From contig NZ_AUFP01000008.1 in assembly GCF_000426565.1 (NCBI RefSeq), positions 1-64,000 on the forward strand: DNA of 64,000 nt. Reading direction: 5' to 3'. This document shows, piece by piece, positions 42,544-52,723 of the stretch (within the stretch, counting starts at the first letter, position 1; every line of letters begins with the position of its first letter). The stretch is from Segatella albensis DSM 11370 = JCM 12258. GTDB lineage: Bacteria; Bacteroidota; Bacteroidia; Bacteroidales; Bacteroidaceae. Position numbers and translations under genes: made by a program. The notes under the pieces were generated by a model, which was not told where the DNA came from, made no database searches, and worked only from the letters and a program-made list of their open reading frames with translations.

Positions 42544-43308
42544 ATGTTAGAAGTAAAGAATTTACAGGCCACAATTGCTGGCAAAGAGATATTGAAAGGC
42601 ATCAACCTTACAGTAAAAGATGGTGAAGTACATGCCATCATGGGTCCTAATGGTTCTGGTAAGTCTACCTTGAGTGCCGTTCTTACAGGTAATCCACTTT
42701 ATACGGTGACAGGTGGTGAGGCAATCTTCAATGGCAAGAACCTTCTGGAGATGAAACCTGAGGATCGTGCCCGTGAAGGTCTTTTCCTCAGCTTCCAGTA
42801 TCCAGTAGAAATCCCTGGCGTTAGCATGACCAACTTCATGAAGGCTGCCGTGAATGCCAAGCGAGAGTATGAAGGCAAAGAACCACTGAAGGCTGCCGAA
42901 TTCATGAAACTCATGCGCGAGAAACGCAGTCTTGTAGAACTAGACAGTAAACTGGCTCATCGCTCAGTAAACGAAGGCTTCTCAGGTGGTGAGAAGAAGC
43001 GTAATGAGATTTTCCAGATGGCTATGCTTGAACCAAAGTTGAGTATCCTCGATGAAACCGACTCAGGTCTAGACGTCGATGCCATGCGTATCGTAGCAGA
43101 GGGAGTCAACAAGATGCATAACGAGAAGACCTCTACAATTGTCATCACCCATTACGAGCGTTTGCTCGATATGATCAAGCCGGATGTAGTACATGTATTA
43201 TATAAGGGCCGCATTGTGATGACAGCAGGTCCGGAGTTGGCCAAGGAAATAGAAAAGCGCGGTTACGACTGGATCAAAGAAAAGGCAGATGCTGAGTATG
43301 GCGAATAA
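42544..43308 (+). CDS. sufC: Fe-S cluster assembly ATPase SufC
   Basis: 254 residues, ABC ATPase. Walker A IMGPNGSGKSTLSAVLTGNP, Q-loop SFQYPVEIPGVSM, signature FSGGEKKRNEIFQ, Walker B LSILDETDSGLDVDAM, H-switch IVITHYERLL. It drives conformational change of the SufBCD complex. 38 bases before sufD. Confidence 0.96.
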   Translation: MLEVKNLQATIAGKEILKGINLTVKDGEVHAIMGPNGSGKSTLSAVLTGNPLYTVTGGEAIFNGKNLLEMKPEDRAREGLFLSFQYPVEIPGVSMTNFMKAAVNAKREYEGKEPLKAAEFMKLMREKRSLVELDSKLAHRSVNEGFSGGEKKRNEIFQMAMLEPKLSILDETDSGLDVDAMRIVAEGVNKMHNEKTSTIVITHYERLLDMIKPDVVHVLYKGRIVMTAGPELAKEIEKRGYDWIKEKADAEYGE

Positions 43309-43346
43309 TATTCGTCGATGAAATCATGGATTTTTAAGTTTGAATA

Positions 43347-44690
43347 ATGAGTAGCGAAAAACAATATATCGATTTATACAGTGAAGCTCGCCAGATGATT
43401 CTTGATCATAGTTCGGCTCCACTGAATGCGGTGCGCGATCAGGCTTTCGAAGATTTCAAAGCACAGGGCTTCCCGAATCGTAAGGTCGAGCGATATAAAT
43501 ATACCAATATGCAGGAACTCTTTGCTCCTGATTATGGTTTGAATTTGAATCGTTTGGAGATACCTGTCGATCCTTATGAGGCTTTCAAGTGCGATGTTCC
43601 TAATCTTAGTACATCACTCTACTTTGTCGTCAACGATGCTTTCTATGCCAAGGCATTACCAAAGGTAACCCTTCCAGAAGGAGTCATCATTGACTCTTTG
43701 AATCGTGTAGCTACAGAAAAGCCCGAATTCATCGCTAAATATTATGCCAAGATAGCGAAGACCAACGAAGATGCGATAACAGCACTCAATACCATGTTGG
43801 CTCAGGACGGACTTTTCGTATATGTGCCAAAGAATACTAAAGTAGATCGTGCCGTTCAGGTTATCAACATACTCCGGTCTGATGTTGATCTGATGATTAA
43901 CCGTCGTGTATTGATAGTCCTTGAAGAAGGCGCCGAGGCGAAGTTCTTATTCTGTGACCATGCTGCTGACGACCGTAATTTCCTTAGCACACAGGTGATA
44001 GAGGCTTACGTAGGTGAGAACGCAAGTTTGGAACTTAACTGTTTGGAGGAAACCCACTATAAGAATGTACGCGTAAGCAATGTATATATCGATCAGCAAG
44101 CTAACAGTCGAGTAAATCATAATGTAATCACTCTTCATAATGGTACCACCCGTAATATGCTCAATCTTGTATTCAAGGGTGAAGGTGCAGAATGCCATTG
44201 CAATGGTTGCGTGATTGCAGATAAGAGTCAGCATGTAGATAATAACACCCTGATAGATCATCAAGTGGGACATTGTGACAGCAATGTACTTTACAAGTAT
44301 GTGCTCAATGATAAAGCTGTAGGAGCTTTTGCCGGTAAGGTGTTAGTACGTAAGGATGCACAGAAGACCACCTCCCAAGAGACCAATCAGAATCTTTGTT
44401 CTACCAAGGAGGCACGTATGTATACACAGCCAATGCTGGAGATCTATGCAGATGACGTAAAATGTAATCACGGTTCAACGGTTGGTCAACTCAATGATGC
44501 AGCGATGTTCTATATGCAGCAGCGAGGAATCAGCGTAGAGGAGGCAAAACTACTGCTTGAATTCGCATTTATCAACGAAGTCATCGATAATATGGAACTG
44601 GAACCATTGCGCGATCGCTTGCATCATCTGGTAGAAATGCGTTTCCGCGGCCAACTCAACAAATGTGAAGGCTGTAAACTTTGTAAATAA
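43347..44690 (+). CDS. sufD: Fe-S cluster assembly protein SufD
   Basis: 447 residues. N-terminal helical part with FPNRKVERYKYTNMQELF, beta-helix core, and the C-terminal SufBD signature KCNHGSTVGQLNDAAMFYMQ, QRGISVEEAKLLLEFAFINE. It ends in a Cys-rich NKCEGCKLCK (three Cys), an extra compared with E. coli SufD. Partner of SufB. Six bases before sufS. Confidence 0.94.
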   Translation: MSSEKQYIDLYSEARQMILDHSSAPLNAVRDQAFEDFKAQGFPNRKVERYKYTNMQELFAPDYGLNLNRLEIPVDPYEAFKCDVPNLSTSLYFVVNDAFYAKALPKVTLPEGVIIDSLNRVATEKPEFIAKYYAKIAKTNEDAITALNTMLAQDGLFVYVPKNTKVDRAVQVINILRSDVDLMINRRVLIVLEEGAEAKFLFCDHAADDRNFLSTQVIEAYVGENASLELNCLEETHYKNVRVSNVYIDQQANSRVNHNVITLHNGTTRNMLNLVFKGEGAECHCNGCVIADKSQHVDNNTLIDHQVGHCDSNVLYKYVLNDKAVGAFAGKVLVRKDAQKTTSQETNQNLCSTKEARMYTQPMLEIYADDVKCNHGSTVGQLNDAAMFYMQQRGISVEEAKLLLEFAFINEVIDNMELEPLRDRLHHLVEMRFRGQLNKCEGCKLCK

Positions 44691-44696
44691 GAGATT

Positions 44697-45911
44697 ATGT
44701 ATAATATAGATAAGGTAAGGGAAGATTTTCCGATATTATCGCGCAAAGTCTATGATAAACCATTGGTGTATCTCGACAATGCAGCAACTACACAGAAACC
44801 ACTTTGTGTGCTCGATGCCATGCGCGATGAATATCTTAACGTCAATGCCAATGTACATCGCGGCATACATTGGATGAGCCAGCAGGCCACCGAACTTCAT
44901 GAGGCCGCACGTCAGACCGTACGTAAGTTTCTCAATGCCAAGTCTACAACAGAAATCGTGTTTACCCGTGGTACCACAGAGGGACTGAATCTTGTCGCTT
45001 CCAGTTTCTGTGATGCCTTCATGCACGAAGGTGACGAAGTCATTGTCAGCACGATGGAACATCATAGCAACATCGTGCCATGGCAGTTGCAAGCCCAGAA
45101 GAAAGGTATTGTGCTCAAGGTGATTCCGATGACTGACGAAGGAGAATTGAAGCTCGATGAATTCGAGAAATTGTTTACGAACAAAACCAAAATTGTCAGT
45201 GTCACTCAGGTAAGTAATGTGATGGGAACGATAAATCCTGTAAAGGAGATGATCAAGATAGCCCATGCACACGATGTACCCGTTATGGTTGATGGAGCCC
45301 AGAGTACACCACATTTCAAGGTAGACATGCAAGACATGGATTGTGATTTCTTCGTTTTCAGTGGTCATAAGATCTACGGTCCTACCGGTATAGGCGTACT
45401 CTACGGTAAAGAAGACTGGCTCGACAAATTACCTCCATATCAAGGTGGTGGTGAGATGATAGCCAATGTAAGTTTCGCAGGTACCACCTTTGAGCGTCCC
45501 CCTTTGAAGTTTGAAGCCGGCACACCAGATTATGTTGCAAGTAACGGATTAGCCAAGGCTATAGAATACGTTTCCGCTCTTGGTATGGACAATATTGAGG
45601 CTCACGAACAAATGCTTACCCGCTATGCTACCGAGAAGATGAAGAACATCGATGGAATGCGTATTTTTGGTACAGCAGATCCAAAGGATGCCGTTATCAG
45701 TTTCCTTGTACGCGATATCCATCACATGGATATGGGTACATTGCTCGACCGTTTGGGCATTGCCGTTCGTACCGGCCATCATTGTGCACAACCTCTGATG
45801 GATCGTCTGGGCATCCTCGGTACCGTACGAGCAAGTTTTGCCCTCTATAATACCAAGGAAGAAGTAGATGCCCTTGTCGCAGGTATAGAGCGTGTAGCTC
45901 AGATGTTTTAG
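44697..45911 (+). CDS. sufS: Cysteine desulfurase SufS
   Basis: 404 residues, class V aminotransferase fold, group II desulfurase. VYLDNAATTQKP near the start, HRGIHWMSQQATE, TMEHHSNIVPWQ, the PLP lysine K225 in FSGHKIYGPTGIGVLYG, and the active cysteine C363 in RTGHHCAQPLMDR. It releases sulfur from cysteine for Fe-S assembly and converts it to alanine. A sulfur-transfer partner (SufE/SufU) must lie elsewhere. Its 3' end overlaps the convergent gene by four bases. Confidence 0.95.
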   Translation: MYNIDKVREDFPILSRKVYDKPLVYLDNAATTQKPLCVLDAMRDEYLNVNANVHRGIHWMSQQATELHEAARQTVRKFLNAKSTTEIVFTRGTTEGLNLVASSFCDAFMHEGDEVIVSTMEHHSNIVPWQLQAQKKGIVLKVIPMTDEGELKLDEFEKLFTNKTKIVSVTQVSNVMGTINPVKEMIKIAHAHDVPVMVDGAQSTPHFKVDMQDMDCDFFVFSGHKIYGPTGIGVLYGKEDWLDKLPPYQGGGEMIANVSFAGTTFERPPLKFEAGTPDYVASNGLAKAIEYVSALGMDNIEAHEQMLTRYATEKMKNIDGMRIFGTADPKDAVISFLVRDIHHMDMGTLLDRLGIAVRTGHHCAQPLMDRLGILGTVRASFALYNTKEEVDALVAGIERVAQMF

Positions 45912-46204
45912 AATTCCTTTTTACATCTCAGTAGACTCCACACAAACCATCCGCCGCAAATAGCACGAAGGATTAGAGAGCAATCTACCGGGAAGATACC
46001 CAATACGAAAGCAGACTGTGTTTCCAGCAGAAGCATAGTCTGCTTTGTTGTTATCTCCTTCTCCATAACTTGAGAATAATATTTCCGCAACCATTCCAAA
46101 GGCATCCCGAAGCCTTTGGCGATACGGGCGATAGCCTTGACGAAGTTATCGTTCTCTAAAACCTTGTTGCTCTCGTTGACAGATAAAATGATATTCTTTT
46201 CCAT
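45908..46204 (-). CDS. Small hypothetical protein
   Basis: 98 residues, convergent to sufS with a four-base overlap. N-terminal half is helical and charged (NFVKAIARIAKGFGMPLEWL, RKYYSQVMEKEITTKQTMLL); the C-terminal half is hydrophobic with QSAFVLGIFPVDCSLILRAI and ends CGGWFVWSLLRCKKEF, perhaps one membrane helix. A -7 element (46234-46241) 30 bases upstream supports expression. I recognise no family. Confidence 0.6.
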   Translation of the reverse strand: MEKNIILSVNESNKVLENDNFVKAIARIAKGFGMPLEWLRKYYSQVMEKEITTKQTMLLLETQSAFVLGIFPVDCSLILRAICGGWFVWSLLRCKKEF

Positions 46205-46233
46205 AATTTTCCTTATTTCCTTGTTTCTGTTGG

Positions 46234-46241
46234 CAAAATTA
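46234..46241 (-). promoter_or_regulatory. Promoter -7 element TAATTTTG
   Basis: CAAAATTA on the plus strand reads TAATTTTG on the minus strand, 30 bases before the small hypothetical gene. Confidence 0.4.
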
Positions 46242-46316
46242 TGGCCCGTTTGTGCAATATATGTTCTATTCTTGAGTTTTAATGTTAAATATCAAAGATT
46301 TTAAAGTCTATTAACA

Positions 46317-46952
46317 ATGTTAGAACCACATTATTATAAAGACCTGATAGAAGCAGGATGTGATGAAGCAGGAAGAGGATGCCTGGCAGGTAGTGTATAT
46401 GCAGCAGCCGTCATATTGCCTGCAGATTACAACAACCCAGCCCTCAACGATAGCAAAAAGATCTCTCCCCGAAAGCGCTATGCCCTTCGTGAACAGATCC
46501 AAGAACAAGCATTAGCCTGGGCAGTAGGCATTGTAACCCCCGAGGAAATTGATAAAATCAATATCCTCCATGCCAGTTTTCTGGCCATGCACAGAGCCCT
46601 CGACCAGTTGAAAATACGTCCACAAGCCATCATCGTTGATGGAAACCATTTCGACCCATATCGTCCCTTGCTTGAAGATGGAAGTAGAGGAGAGCCCCTT
46701 CCTTTTACTACGATCATCAAGGGAGATGGACATTATCAGTCGATAGCAGCCGCCAGTATTCTGGCCAAGACCTATCGAGATGACTATATGGATGCCTTGG
46801 CCAAGGAATATCCATATTATGATTGGGAGAGCAACAAAGGCTATCCTACGAAGAAACACCGTGAAGGAATCCGACAGCATGGAATATCCCCGTTCCATCG
46901 TAAAAGCTATAATCTATTAGGAACAGGAGAACTCTCTTTAGACTTTAAGTAA
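46317..46952 (+). CDS. rnhB: Ribonuclease HII
   Basis: 211 residues. Catalytic DE motif in AGCDEAGRGCLAGSVYAAAV, LNDSKKISPRKR, the second Asp in IIVDGNHF, and KGDGHYQSIAAASILAKTYR, followed by YDWESNKGYPTKKHREGI. It cuts RNA in RNA-DNA hybrids and single ribonucleotides in DNA. One base separates its stop from the WYL-gene start, so they are coupled. Confidence 0.95.
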   Translation: MLEPHYYKDLIEAGCDEAGRGCLAGSVYAAAVILPADYNNPALNDSKKISPRKRYALREQIQEQALAWAVGIVTPEEIDKINILHASFLAMHRALDQLKIRPQAIIVDGNHFDPYRPLLEDGSRGEPLPFTTIIKGDGHYQSIAAASILAKTYRDDYMDALAKEYPYYDWESNKGYPTKKHREGIRQHGISPFHRKSYNLLGTGELSLDFK

Positions 46953-46953
46953 T

Positions 46954-47862
46954 ATGCGACACGACAAACTGGAAAAAGAACTGAATCTGTTATTGCTTCT
47001 TACAGAGAACCACAATTACGAAGTAGAACAAATCTGCGAGAAGATCGGCATATCCCGTCGTATGCTTTACTATTATCTGGAGAGCTTCCGCGATTGGGGA
47101 TTCAAGGTAGAGAAGAACGGACGATATTATAGTATCGACCGCCAATCCCCATTCTTCATGCACCTCTTCGAGCGAATCAATTTCACTGAAGACGAAGCCC
47201 TCACCCTTTTGGCCATATTAAATAAGGTAGACGACCGTAATGCCATCACAGAGCGCATCCGTCATAAGCTCGACCGATTTTATGACCTCAACATTCTTTC
47301 CCATCCAGAGATTCGCGAAAAGACAGCTCATAACGTAAGCGTACTTTATAAAGCCATCAAGTCGAAGCAATTGGTGAAGATCATAGGCTATTCATCACCA
47401 CATAGCAAATCCGTAAAGGACAGAATCGTAGAACCCTTCCTGCTGTTGAACAATAATAACGAGATACGAGCCTATGAGTATAGTTCCAATATGAACAAAA
47501 CCTTCAAGGTATCCCGAATGGGTAATGTAGAACTTCTCGATTTGAGTTGGGAGCATGAAGGGAAACACAAACAGATCTATACCGACATATTCATGTTCAG
47601 TGGAGAAGATAAACAACATATCAAACTACGTCTAGGTTTACTTTCTCACAATCTCATGCTCGAAGAATATCCAGAGTCACGCAACCATATCACCCAAGAA
47701 GACAACCAACATTGGATACTCGACCTGGAAGTCGTGAGCTATCTGGGAATAGGGCGTTTTGTCCTCGGTCTTTTCGAAGATATAGAGATACTCGAGAATG
47801 AAGAGTTCAAAGACTATATAGCCCAAAAGATAGGAGCGATGCTGAGCAAGGCAAATTCATAA
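46954..47862 (+). CDS. WYL-domain transcription regulator
   Basis: 302 residues. N-terminal winged HTH (NYEVEQICEKIGISRRMLYY), a linker, the WYL domain (about 140-215; KSKQLVKIIGYSSPHSKSVK, VEPFLLLNNNNEIRAYEY) and a C-terminal extension (WCx-like; YLGIGRFVLGLFEDIEILEN). WYL regulators bind DNA and respond to a ligand such as nucleotides or single-stranded DNA; targets here are unknown. It is coupled to rnhB. Confidence 0.85.
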   Translation: MRHDKLEKELNLLLLLTENHNYEVEQICEKIGISRRMLYYYLESFRDWGFKVEKNGRYYSIDRQSPFFMHLFERINFTEDEALTLLAILNKVDDRNAITERIRHKLDRFYDLNILSHPEIREKTAHNVSVLYKAIKSKQLVKIIGYSSPHSKSVKDRIVEPFLLLNNNNEIRAYEYSSNMNKTFKVSRMGNVELLDLSWEHEGKHKQIYTDIFMFSGEDKQHIKLRLGLLSHNLMLEEYPESRNHITQEDNQHWILDLEVVSYLGIGRFVLGLFEDIEILENEEFKDYIAQKIGAMLSKANS

Positions 47863-47929
47863 GTTAAGGCATCAATAACTTACGATTTATTTAAAAATAA
47901 GACAAAATTAGCACTTTTTATTAATAAAA

Positions 47930-47961
47930 TTTGGAAGTTTGGTGAAAATAATATAATTTTG
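47930..47961 (+). promoter_or_regulatory. Promoter of the first SusC gene
   Basis: TTTG (47930-47933), 20-base spacer, TAATTTTG (47954-47961). Expected start near 47968, giving a leader of about 110 bases. Confidence 0.65.
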
Positions 47962-48077
47962 TACCCGTTTGTGCGTATCGACGCCTTAATACAGGGACGA
48001 GAAAAAAACTTGTAATGTTTGAGGTTTTAGAATACACGAGAGAAGAATAGTTTAATAAAGTAATATTTAGAGATTTT

Positions 48078-51056
48078 ATGGTTAAAAGACTAGCTATGTT
48101 TGTAGTCGGCCTTGTTCTTAGTGCAAGTGCGGCTATGGCACAAAAGCAAATCTCCGGTACCGTAATTTCCAGCGAAGACAACGAACCAGTTATTGGTGCG
48201 TCTATCAAGGTCGTTGGTACAAGTACTGGAACAGTGACTGACATTAACGGTCATTTCGATTTAAATGTTTCTAACAATGATGTTCGCTTGACATTCTCAT
48301 ACATTGGTATGATCAGCAAGACACTGAAGGCAAGCGAAAACATGAAAGTAGTTCTTGATCCAGAAAACAAGACATTGGATGATGTCGTTGTTATTGGTTA
48401 TGGTTCAGCTCGTAAGATTGGTACCATCACCGGTAATATCGCTACGGTGAATTCCGACAAGTTGAAGAATACACCATCAACATCAGCCCTTGACAATCTT
48501 CAAGGTCAGGTAGCAGGTTTGAGCGTACTTTCTTCATCAGGTGAGGCCGGTGACAACTCATTGAGTGTCAACCTTCATGGTATTGGATCACTCGGAGCCA
48601 GCTCAACGCCACTCTACGTTATTGATGGTATTCCTTCATCAAGCCGTACCATTATGGCGATGAATCCAAACGATATCAAGACCGTTTCAGTTTTGAAGGA
48701 TGCATCAGCAACCTCTATCTACGGTTCACGTGCAGCCAACGGTGTTATCTATATTACAACCAAGAATGGTGGTTACAACTCTAAAGCACAGATTACATTC
48801 AGCACTCAGTACGGTTGGTCAACATTGGCTAACAAGAGCTTCTATGAGGACATGATGAGTGGTGACGAACTCTATGATTTCTGGTTGAAGAGTGGGTTGG
48901 CAACAGAAGCACAGTTGAAGACCAAATACGATGACAACGGCTATCGTGCCAACACCAAGTGGTATGAGATCTATCAGCAGTTCAATAACCCACAGACACA
49001 GAATAACCTGTCTATCCAGGGTGGAAGTGACAAGATCTCTTACATGATAAGTGCATCACAGTTCCATCAGAGAGGTACCGCCGTTGGCAACTATTTCGAC
49101 AAGTACACCTTCCGTACCAATGTTGATGCAAGACCAAAGGACTGGTTCCGTACAGGTGTAAACTTCAACATCTCTTACGACAAGCGTCAGCGTAATGCCA
49201 ACTGGGGTAACTCTAGCGACAACTCAAACAACCTGAATGGTGGCTTGTCATACATGGTTAACCCACTTTATCCAGCTTATGATGAGAATGGAAACCTATA
49301 TCCACAGCGTTTCCCTAACAGCATGCTCAACCCATATTATACTACAGAAAACAATCCAGACGTATATTCGCGTTATGGTTTAGTAGGTAATGTATATGCA
49401 GAGATCACCCCTGTCAAGGGTCTGAAGATTCGCTCACGTGTCGGTACCGACCTTTATTTCATCTTGGACAACTGGATGTCATATCCTTCTTATAGCGCAA
49501 ACAACGGTAGTGGAACGAAAGGTAAGTCAACCTCATTCGAGTATAACAATACAATTACCAACACTATCGAGTACAGTTTCGATGTCAACGAAGACAATCA
49601 CTTCACCGTACTTGCCGGTCAGGAAGGAACCATTGACAAATACGACTCCTACTATGCACAGTCACAGGGTCAGTTGGTAGATGAACTGATGAACCTTCAG
49701 AATGGTAAGAAGGACACCTATGCGATGAAAGAGAATGCAACGACAAGTAAGTTCCTTTCATTCTTCGGTCGTGTAGACTACAACTTGAAGGACACCTATT
49801 TTGCCGACCTCACCATCCGTAACGATGCCAGCTCACGTTTCGGTCGTGACAACCGTAATGCCACATTCTGGGCAGCAGGTTTAATGTGGAAGATTGCCAA
49901 CGAGAAGTTCATGAAGCCTTACAAGTGGGTAAACAACTTAGATGTTAAGGTAAGTTACGGTACTCAGGGTAATGCAGCCATTGGCGATTACGCATCATTG
50001 GCACTCCTCGGTACAACCACCGATTTCGGCAACGCAACCTCATTGGTATTCAGTCAGCCACTTACATCAAACCTTACATGGGAGAAGCAGAAATTATTTA
50101 CTGTTGGTGTAAACGGTCGTCTATGGAATAAGTTCGACTTCGATTTGTCATACTACGATCGTCGAACCAGCAACATGCTCATGAGCGTACCTTACGCATA
50201 TACCACAGGATTCTCTTCATTGACCAACAACGTTGGTGAAGTTATGAATACAGGTATCGACTTGAAGTTAGGTTACGACATCGTACGTACCAAGGATTAC
50301 TTCCTGAATGTATCAACAACCTTCAACTACAACTGGATGAAGGTCAACGAACTCTTCGACGGTCGTCATCGTTGGGAGGTAGCCGGTACAATGGTAGCCT
50401 ATGTAGTAGGCAATCCGGTCATGTACTATCTTCCACTTTATGCCGGTGTAGATCCAGAGGACGGTGCACCAATGTGGTATAAGGCAGGCGAAGATGTCGA
50501 TGTTACCACCAAGGCCGAGACAACCAAGAAATTTAGTGAGGCAGCCCTTACCCAGAATTCAGGTAAGAAGCGTTATGCTCCTGTTAATGGCGGTTTCAGT
50601 GTCATGGGCGGCTACAAGGGACTCAGTTTGCAGGCGGACTTCTCTTATGTACTTGGTAAGTATATGGTAAACAACGATGCATATTTCTATGAGAACCCTA
50701 ATGTAGTAGGAATAGCATACAACCAGCGCAATACAGTAACCGACTTCTGGACAGAAGACAACAGAAATGCCAAGTTCCCTAAGTGGAGTGACGGTTACAC
50801 CTTGCAGTTTGATGATCACTTGCTCGAAGACGCATCATTCCTTCGTCTCAAGAGTTTGATAGTAGCCTATACATTGCCAAAGCAGTTGCTCACATGGCAG
50901 AATGTAGTCAGTGATATCAAGATTTCGTTTACCGGTCGTAACCTACTCACCTTTACAGGTTACAAGGGTATTGACCCAGAAGCGGGTACAAACCTCTCTT
51001 TGGGTAAGATTGGTAACAGCAAGCAATACCTCTTCGGTCTCGAAATTACACTTTAA
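48078..51056 (+). CDS. SusC-like TonB-dependent outer membrane receptor
   Basis: 992 residues. Signal peptide (residues 1-22, ending AMAQ), a carboxypeptidase-regulatory-like domain (about 23-105; SGTVISSEDNEPVIGASIKV), plug domain with VVIGYGSARKIGTITGNIAT and SVLKDASATSIYGSRAANGV, IYITTKNG, then the beta-barrel ending LFGLEITL. With its SusD partner 30 bases downstream it imports an oligomer across the outer membrane with TonB. No enzyme gene follows, so the substrate is unknown. It has its own consensus promoter and a long leader. Confidence 0.95.
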   Translation: MVKRLAMFVVGLVLSASAAMAQKQISGTVISSEDNEPVIGASIKVVGTSTGTVTDINGHFDLNVSNNDVRLTFSYIGMISKTLKASENMKVVLDPENKTLDDVVVIGYGSARKIGTITGNIATVNSDKLKNTPSTSALDNLQGQVAGLSVLSSSGEAGDNSLSVNLHGIGSLGASSTPLYVIDGIPSSSRTIMAMNPNDIKTVSVLKDASATSIYGSRAANGVIYITTKNGGYNSKAQITFSTQYGWSTLANKSFYEDMMSGDELYDFWLKSGLATEAQLKTKYDDNGYRANTKWYEIYQQFNNPQTQNNLSIQGGSDKISYMISASQFHQRGTAVGNYFDKYTFRTNVDARPKDWFRTGVNFNISYDKRQRNANWGNSSDNSNNLNGGLSYMVNPLYPAYDENGNLYPQRFPNSMLNPYYTTENNPDVYSRYGLVGNVYAEITPVKGLKIRSRVGTDLYFILDNWMSYPSYSANNGSGTKGKSTSFEYNNTITNTIEYSFDVNEDNHFTVLAGQEGTIDKYDSYYAQSQGQLVDELMNLQNGKKDTYAMKENATTSKFLSFFGRVDYNLKDTYFADLTIRNDASSRFGRDNRNATFWAAGLMWKIANEKFMKPYKWVNNLDVKVSYGTQGNAAIGDYASLALLGTTTDFGNATSLVFSQPLTSNLTWEKQKLFTVGVNGRLWNKFDFDLSYYDRRTSNMLMSVPYAYTTGFSSLTNNVGEVMNTGIDLKLGYDIVRTKDYFLNVSTTFNYNWMKVNELFDGRHRWEVAGTMVAYVVGNPVMYYLPLYAGVDPEDGAPMWYKAGEDVDVTTKAETTKKFSEAALTQNSGKKRYAPVNGGFSVMGGYKGLSLQADFSYVLGKYMVNNDAYFYENPNVVGIAYNQRNTVTDFWTEDNRNAKFPKWSDGYTLQFDDHLLEDASFLRLKSLIVAYTLPKQLLTWQNVVSDIKISFTGRNLLTFTGYKGIDPEAGTNLSLGKIGNSKQYLFGLEITL

Positions 51057-51086
51057 TCAGGTAATCACATAACAAAGAAAACGATA

Positions 51087-52655
51087 ATGAAAATCAATAA
51101 ATATATCATGGTATTAGGTATGGGTCTTATGGCCCTTACCTCATGTAACATGGATGAAGCCCCAACGACATCAGTCTCTGTAGAGGATGCAAACCATGCT
51201 ATCAATGACCGCTTGCAACTCGATGCTATGGAGAGAGGTATCAACCAGTCTTTCCGTGCATGCATGTATGGCGATATGTCAATGGTAGACGAAGTGATGT
51301 GTGATGGTTTCAATGCTACATCTGACTTCGGTAACAACTATGGTCCAATCCATCGTACAGATGTAAGTCTCACAGCAAGTGATGACGACGTAGAGTCCAT
51401 GTGGTCAAATATGTATGGTGCTATCAAGAACTACAATATCTTTATCGATAATGTAGAGCGCTATGTACAGATCGATACACTTCCAGAGAATCAAGCAGAA
51501 GCACGTTATGGTCAGGCCGAAGCACGTTTCTTCCGTGCCTATTCATACCTACAGTTGGTTCGCCATTATGCTAAAGCTTACAATGCAGCAACAGCCGGTC
51601 AAGAGTTAGGCGTACCATTGGTATTGCATTTCGATTTGAAGGCAAAGCCAGCTCGCGCAACAGTAGCAGAAGTGTACGATCGCATCAAGGTAGATTTGGA
51701 TTCAGCAGCATTACAGTTGAACAAGGTAGTCGGAGAGGCACGTGCAGAGCGTCCTACCGTAGACGCCTTGAACATGATGTACGCTCGTTACTATCTTGAT
51801 ATCAAGGATTACACAAATGCAGCAAAATATGCACAGAAAGTCATCGATACCAAGAAGTACCTTTTGTCAGCAACAGCTGATGAAATGGCAGCAGAGTATA
51901 CCAACGACGAAGGTACAGAGCCAATCATGCAGTTGCCTGCAACATTGACAGAGAACGGTTCAGGTACCAACGGAGATTACACCCGTTTCGCTGCCTATGC
52001 ACTACTCAAGCAGTATGGCTATCCTGGTGGCGGTTTGTACGAAGAGCCATATTTCTTGCCATCACAGAAGTTGCTTAACCTGTATGAAGACAAAGACCTT
52101 CGTGTAGATCAATGGTTCCAGACAGGTATATACACAGTTTATTTGGCAGGTCGATTCTTCAAGAGTGGTGTCATCACTTTCAACAAGTACGAAGGCAATC
52201 CAGCGTTGACATCTAATGGCGTACCAAATGGTCGTCAGCATGTTAAGCCATTCCTGATCAGTGAAGCATACCTGATTGCAGCAGAGGCCAACTTCAAGGC
52301 AGGCAACGTTCCAGCAGCCAAGACAGCATTGAACGCTATCCAGAGGGCACGTAAGGCAACCCTTACCGAAGCTACCGAAGAGACCATCGAGAACGAATGG
52401 TTCAAGGAGACCGTAGGAGAAGGTTTACGTATGAGTTGCTTGAAGCGTTGGGGCAAAGGTTTCGACGGTCGTGCCGCTCAGCCATTTGCCGCTAAATATG
52501 GCGCTGCGCTGACAGATGATCCAAAGAGTTCAGTTCACGTCTACGACTTGAAGAAGTTGTCAGCCGACGACTATCACTGGGTATGGCCTATTCCAGCTCA
52601 TGAGTTCCGCTTGAACGACAATCTCAAGCAGAACAAAGGATATGATGAAAATTAA
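51087..52655 (+). CDS. SusD/RagB family lipoprotein
   Basis: 522 residues. Lipoprotein signal ends MALTSC (C20), the TPR-like helical scaffold follows (QAEARFFRAYSYLQLVRHYA, TVDALNMMYARYYLDIKDYT) and the C-terminal RagB part has FLISEAYLIAAEANFKAGNV, LNAIQRARKATLTEAT, RMSCLKRWGKGF and the closing WPIPAHEFRLNDNL...NKGYDEN. It is the surface lid of the SusCD transporter. A terminator follows, closing a two-gene operon. Confidence 0.94.
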   Translation: MKINKYIMVLGMGLMALTSCNMDEAPTTSVSVEDANHAINDRLQLDAMERGINQSFRACMYGDMSMVDEVMCDGFNATSDFGNNYGPIHRTDVSLTASDDDVESMWSNMYGAIKNYNIFIDNVERYVQIDTLPENQAEARYGQAEARFFRAYSYLQLVRHYAKAYNAATAGQELGVPLVLHFDLKAKPARATVAEVYDRIKVDLDSAALQLNKVVGEARAERPTVDALNMMYARYYLDIKDYTNAAKYAQKVIDTKKYLLSATADEMAAEYTNDEGTEPIMQLPATLTENGSGTNGDYTRFAAYALLKQYGYPGGGLYEEPYFLPSQKLLNLYEDKDLRVDQWFQTGIYTVYLAGRFFKSGVITFNKYEGNPALTSNGVPNGRQHVKPFLISEAYLIAAEANFKAGNVPAAKTALNAIQRARKATLTEATEETIENEWFKETVGEGLRMSCLKRWGKGFDGRAAQPFAAKYGAALTDDPKSSVHVYDLKKLSADDYHWVWPIPAHEFRLNDNLKQNKGYDEN

Positions 52656-52689
52656 AATTAAAATCTCTCTTATATAAACTAAATCTTTT

Positions 52690-52723
52690 AATGCGAGTCG
52701 TCGTGAGACGATTCGCATTTTTT
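52690..52723 (+). terminator. Terminator of the first SusCD pair
   Basis: AATGCGAGTCGTC/GACGATTCGCATT stem with GTGA loop, followed by TTTTTTT. Confidence 0.93.
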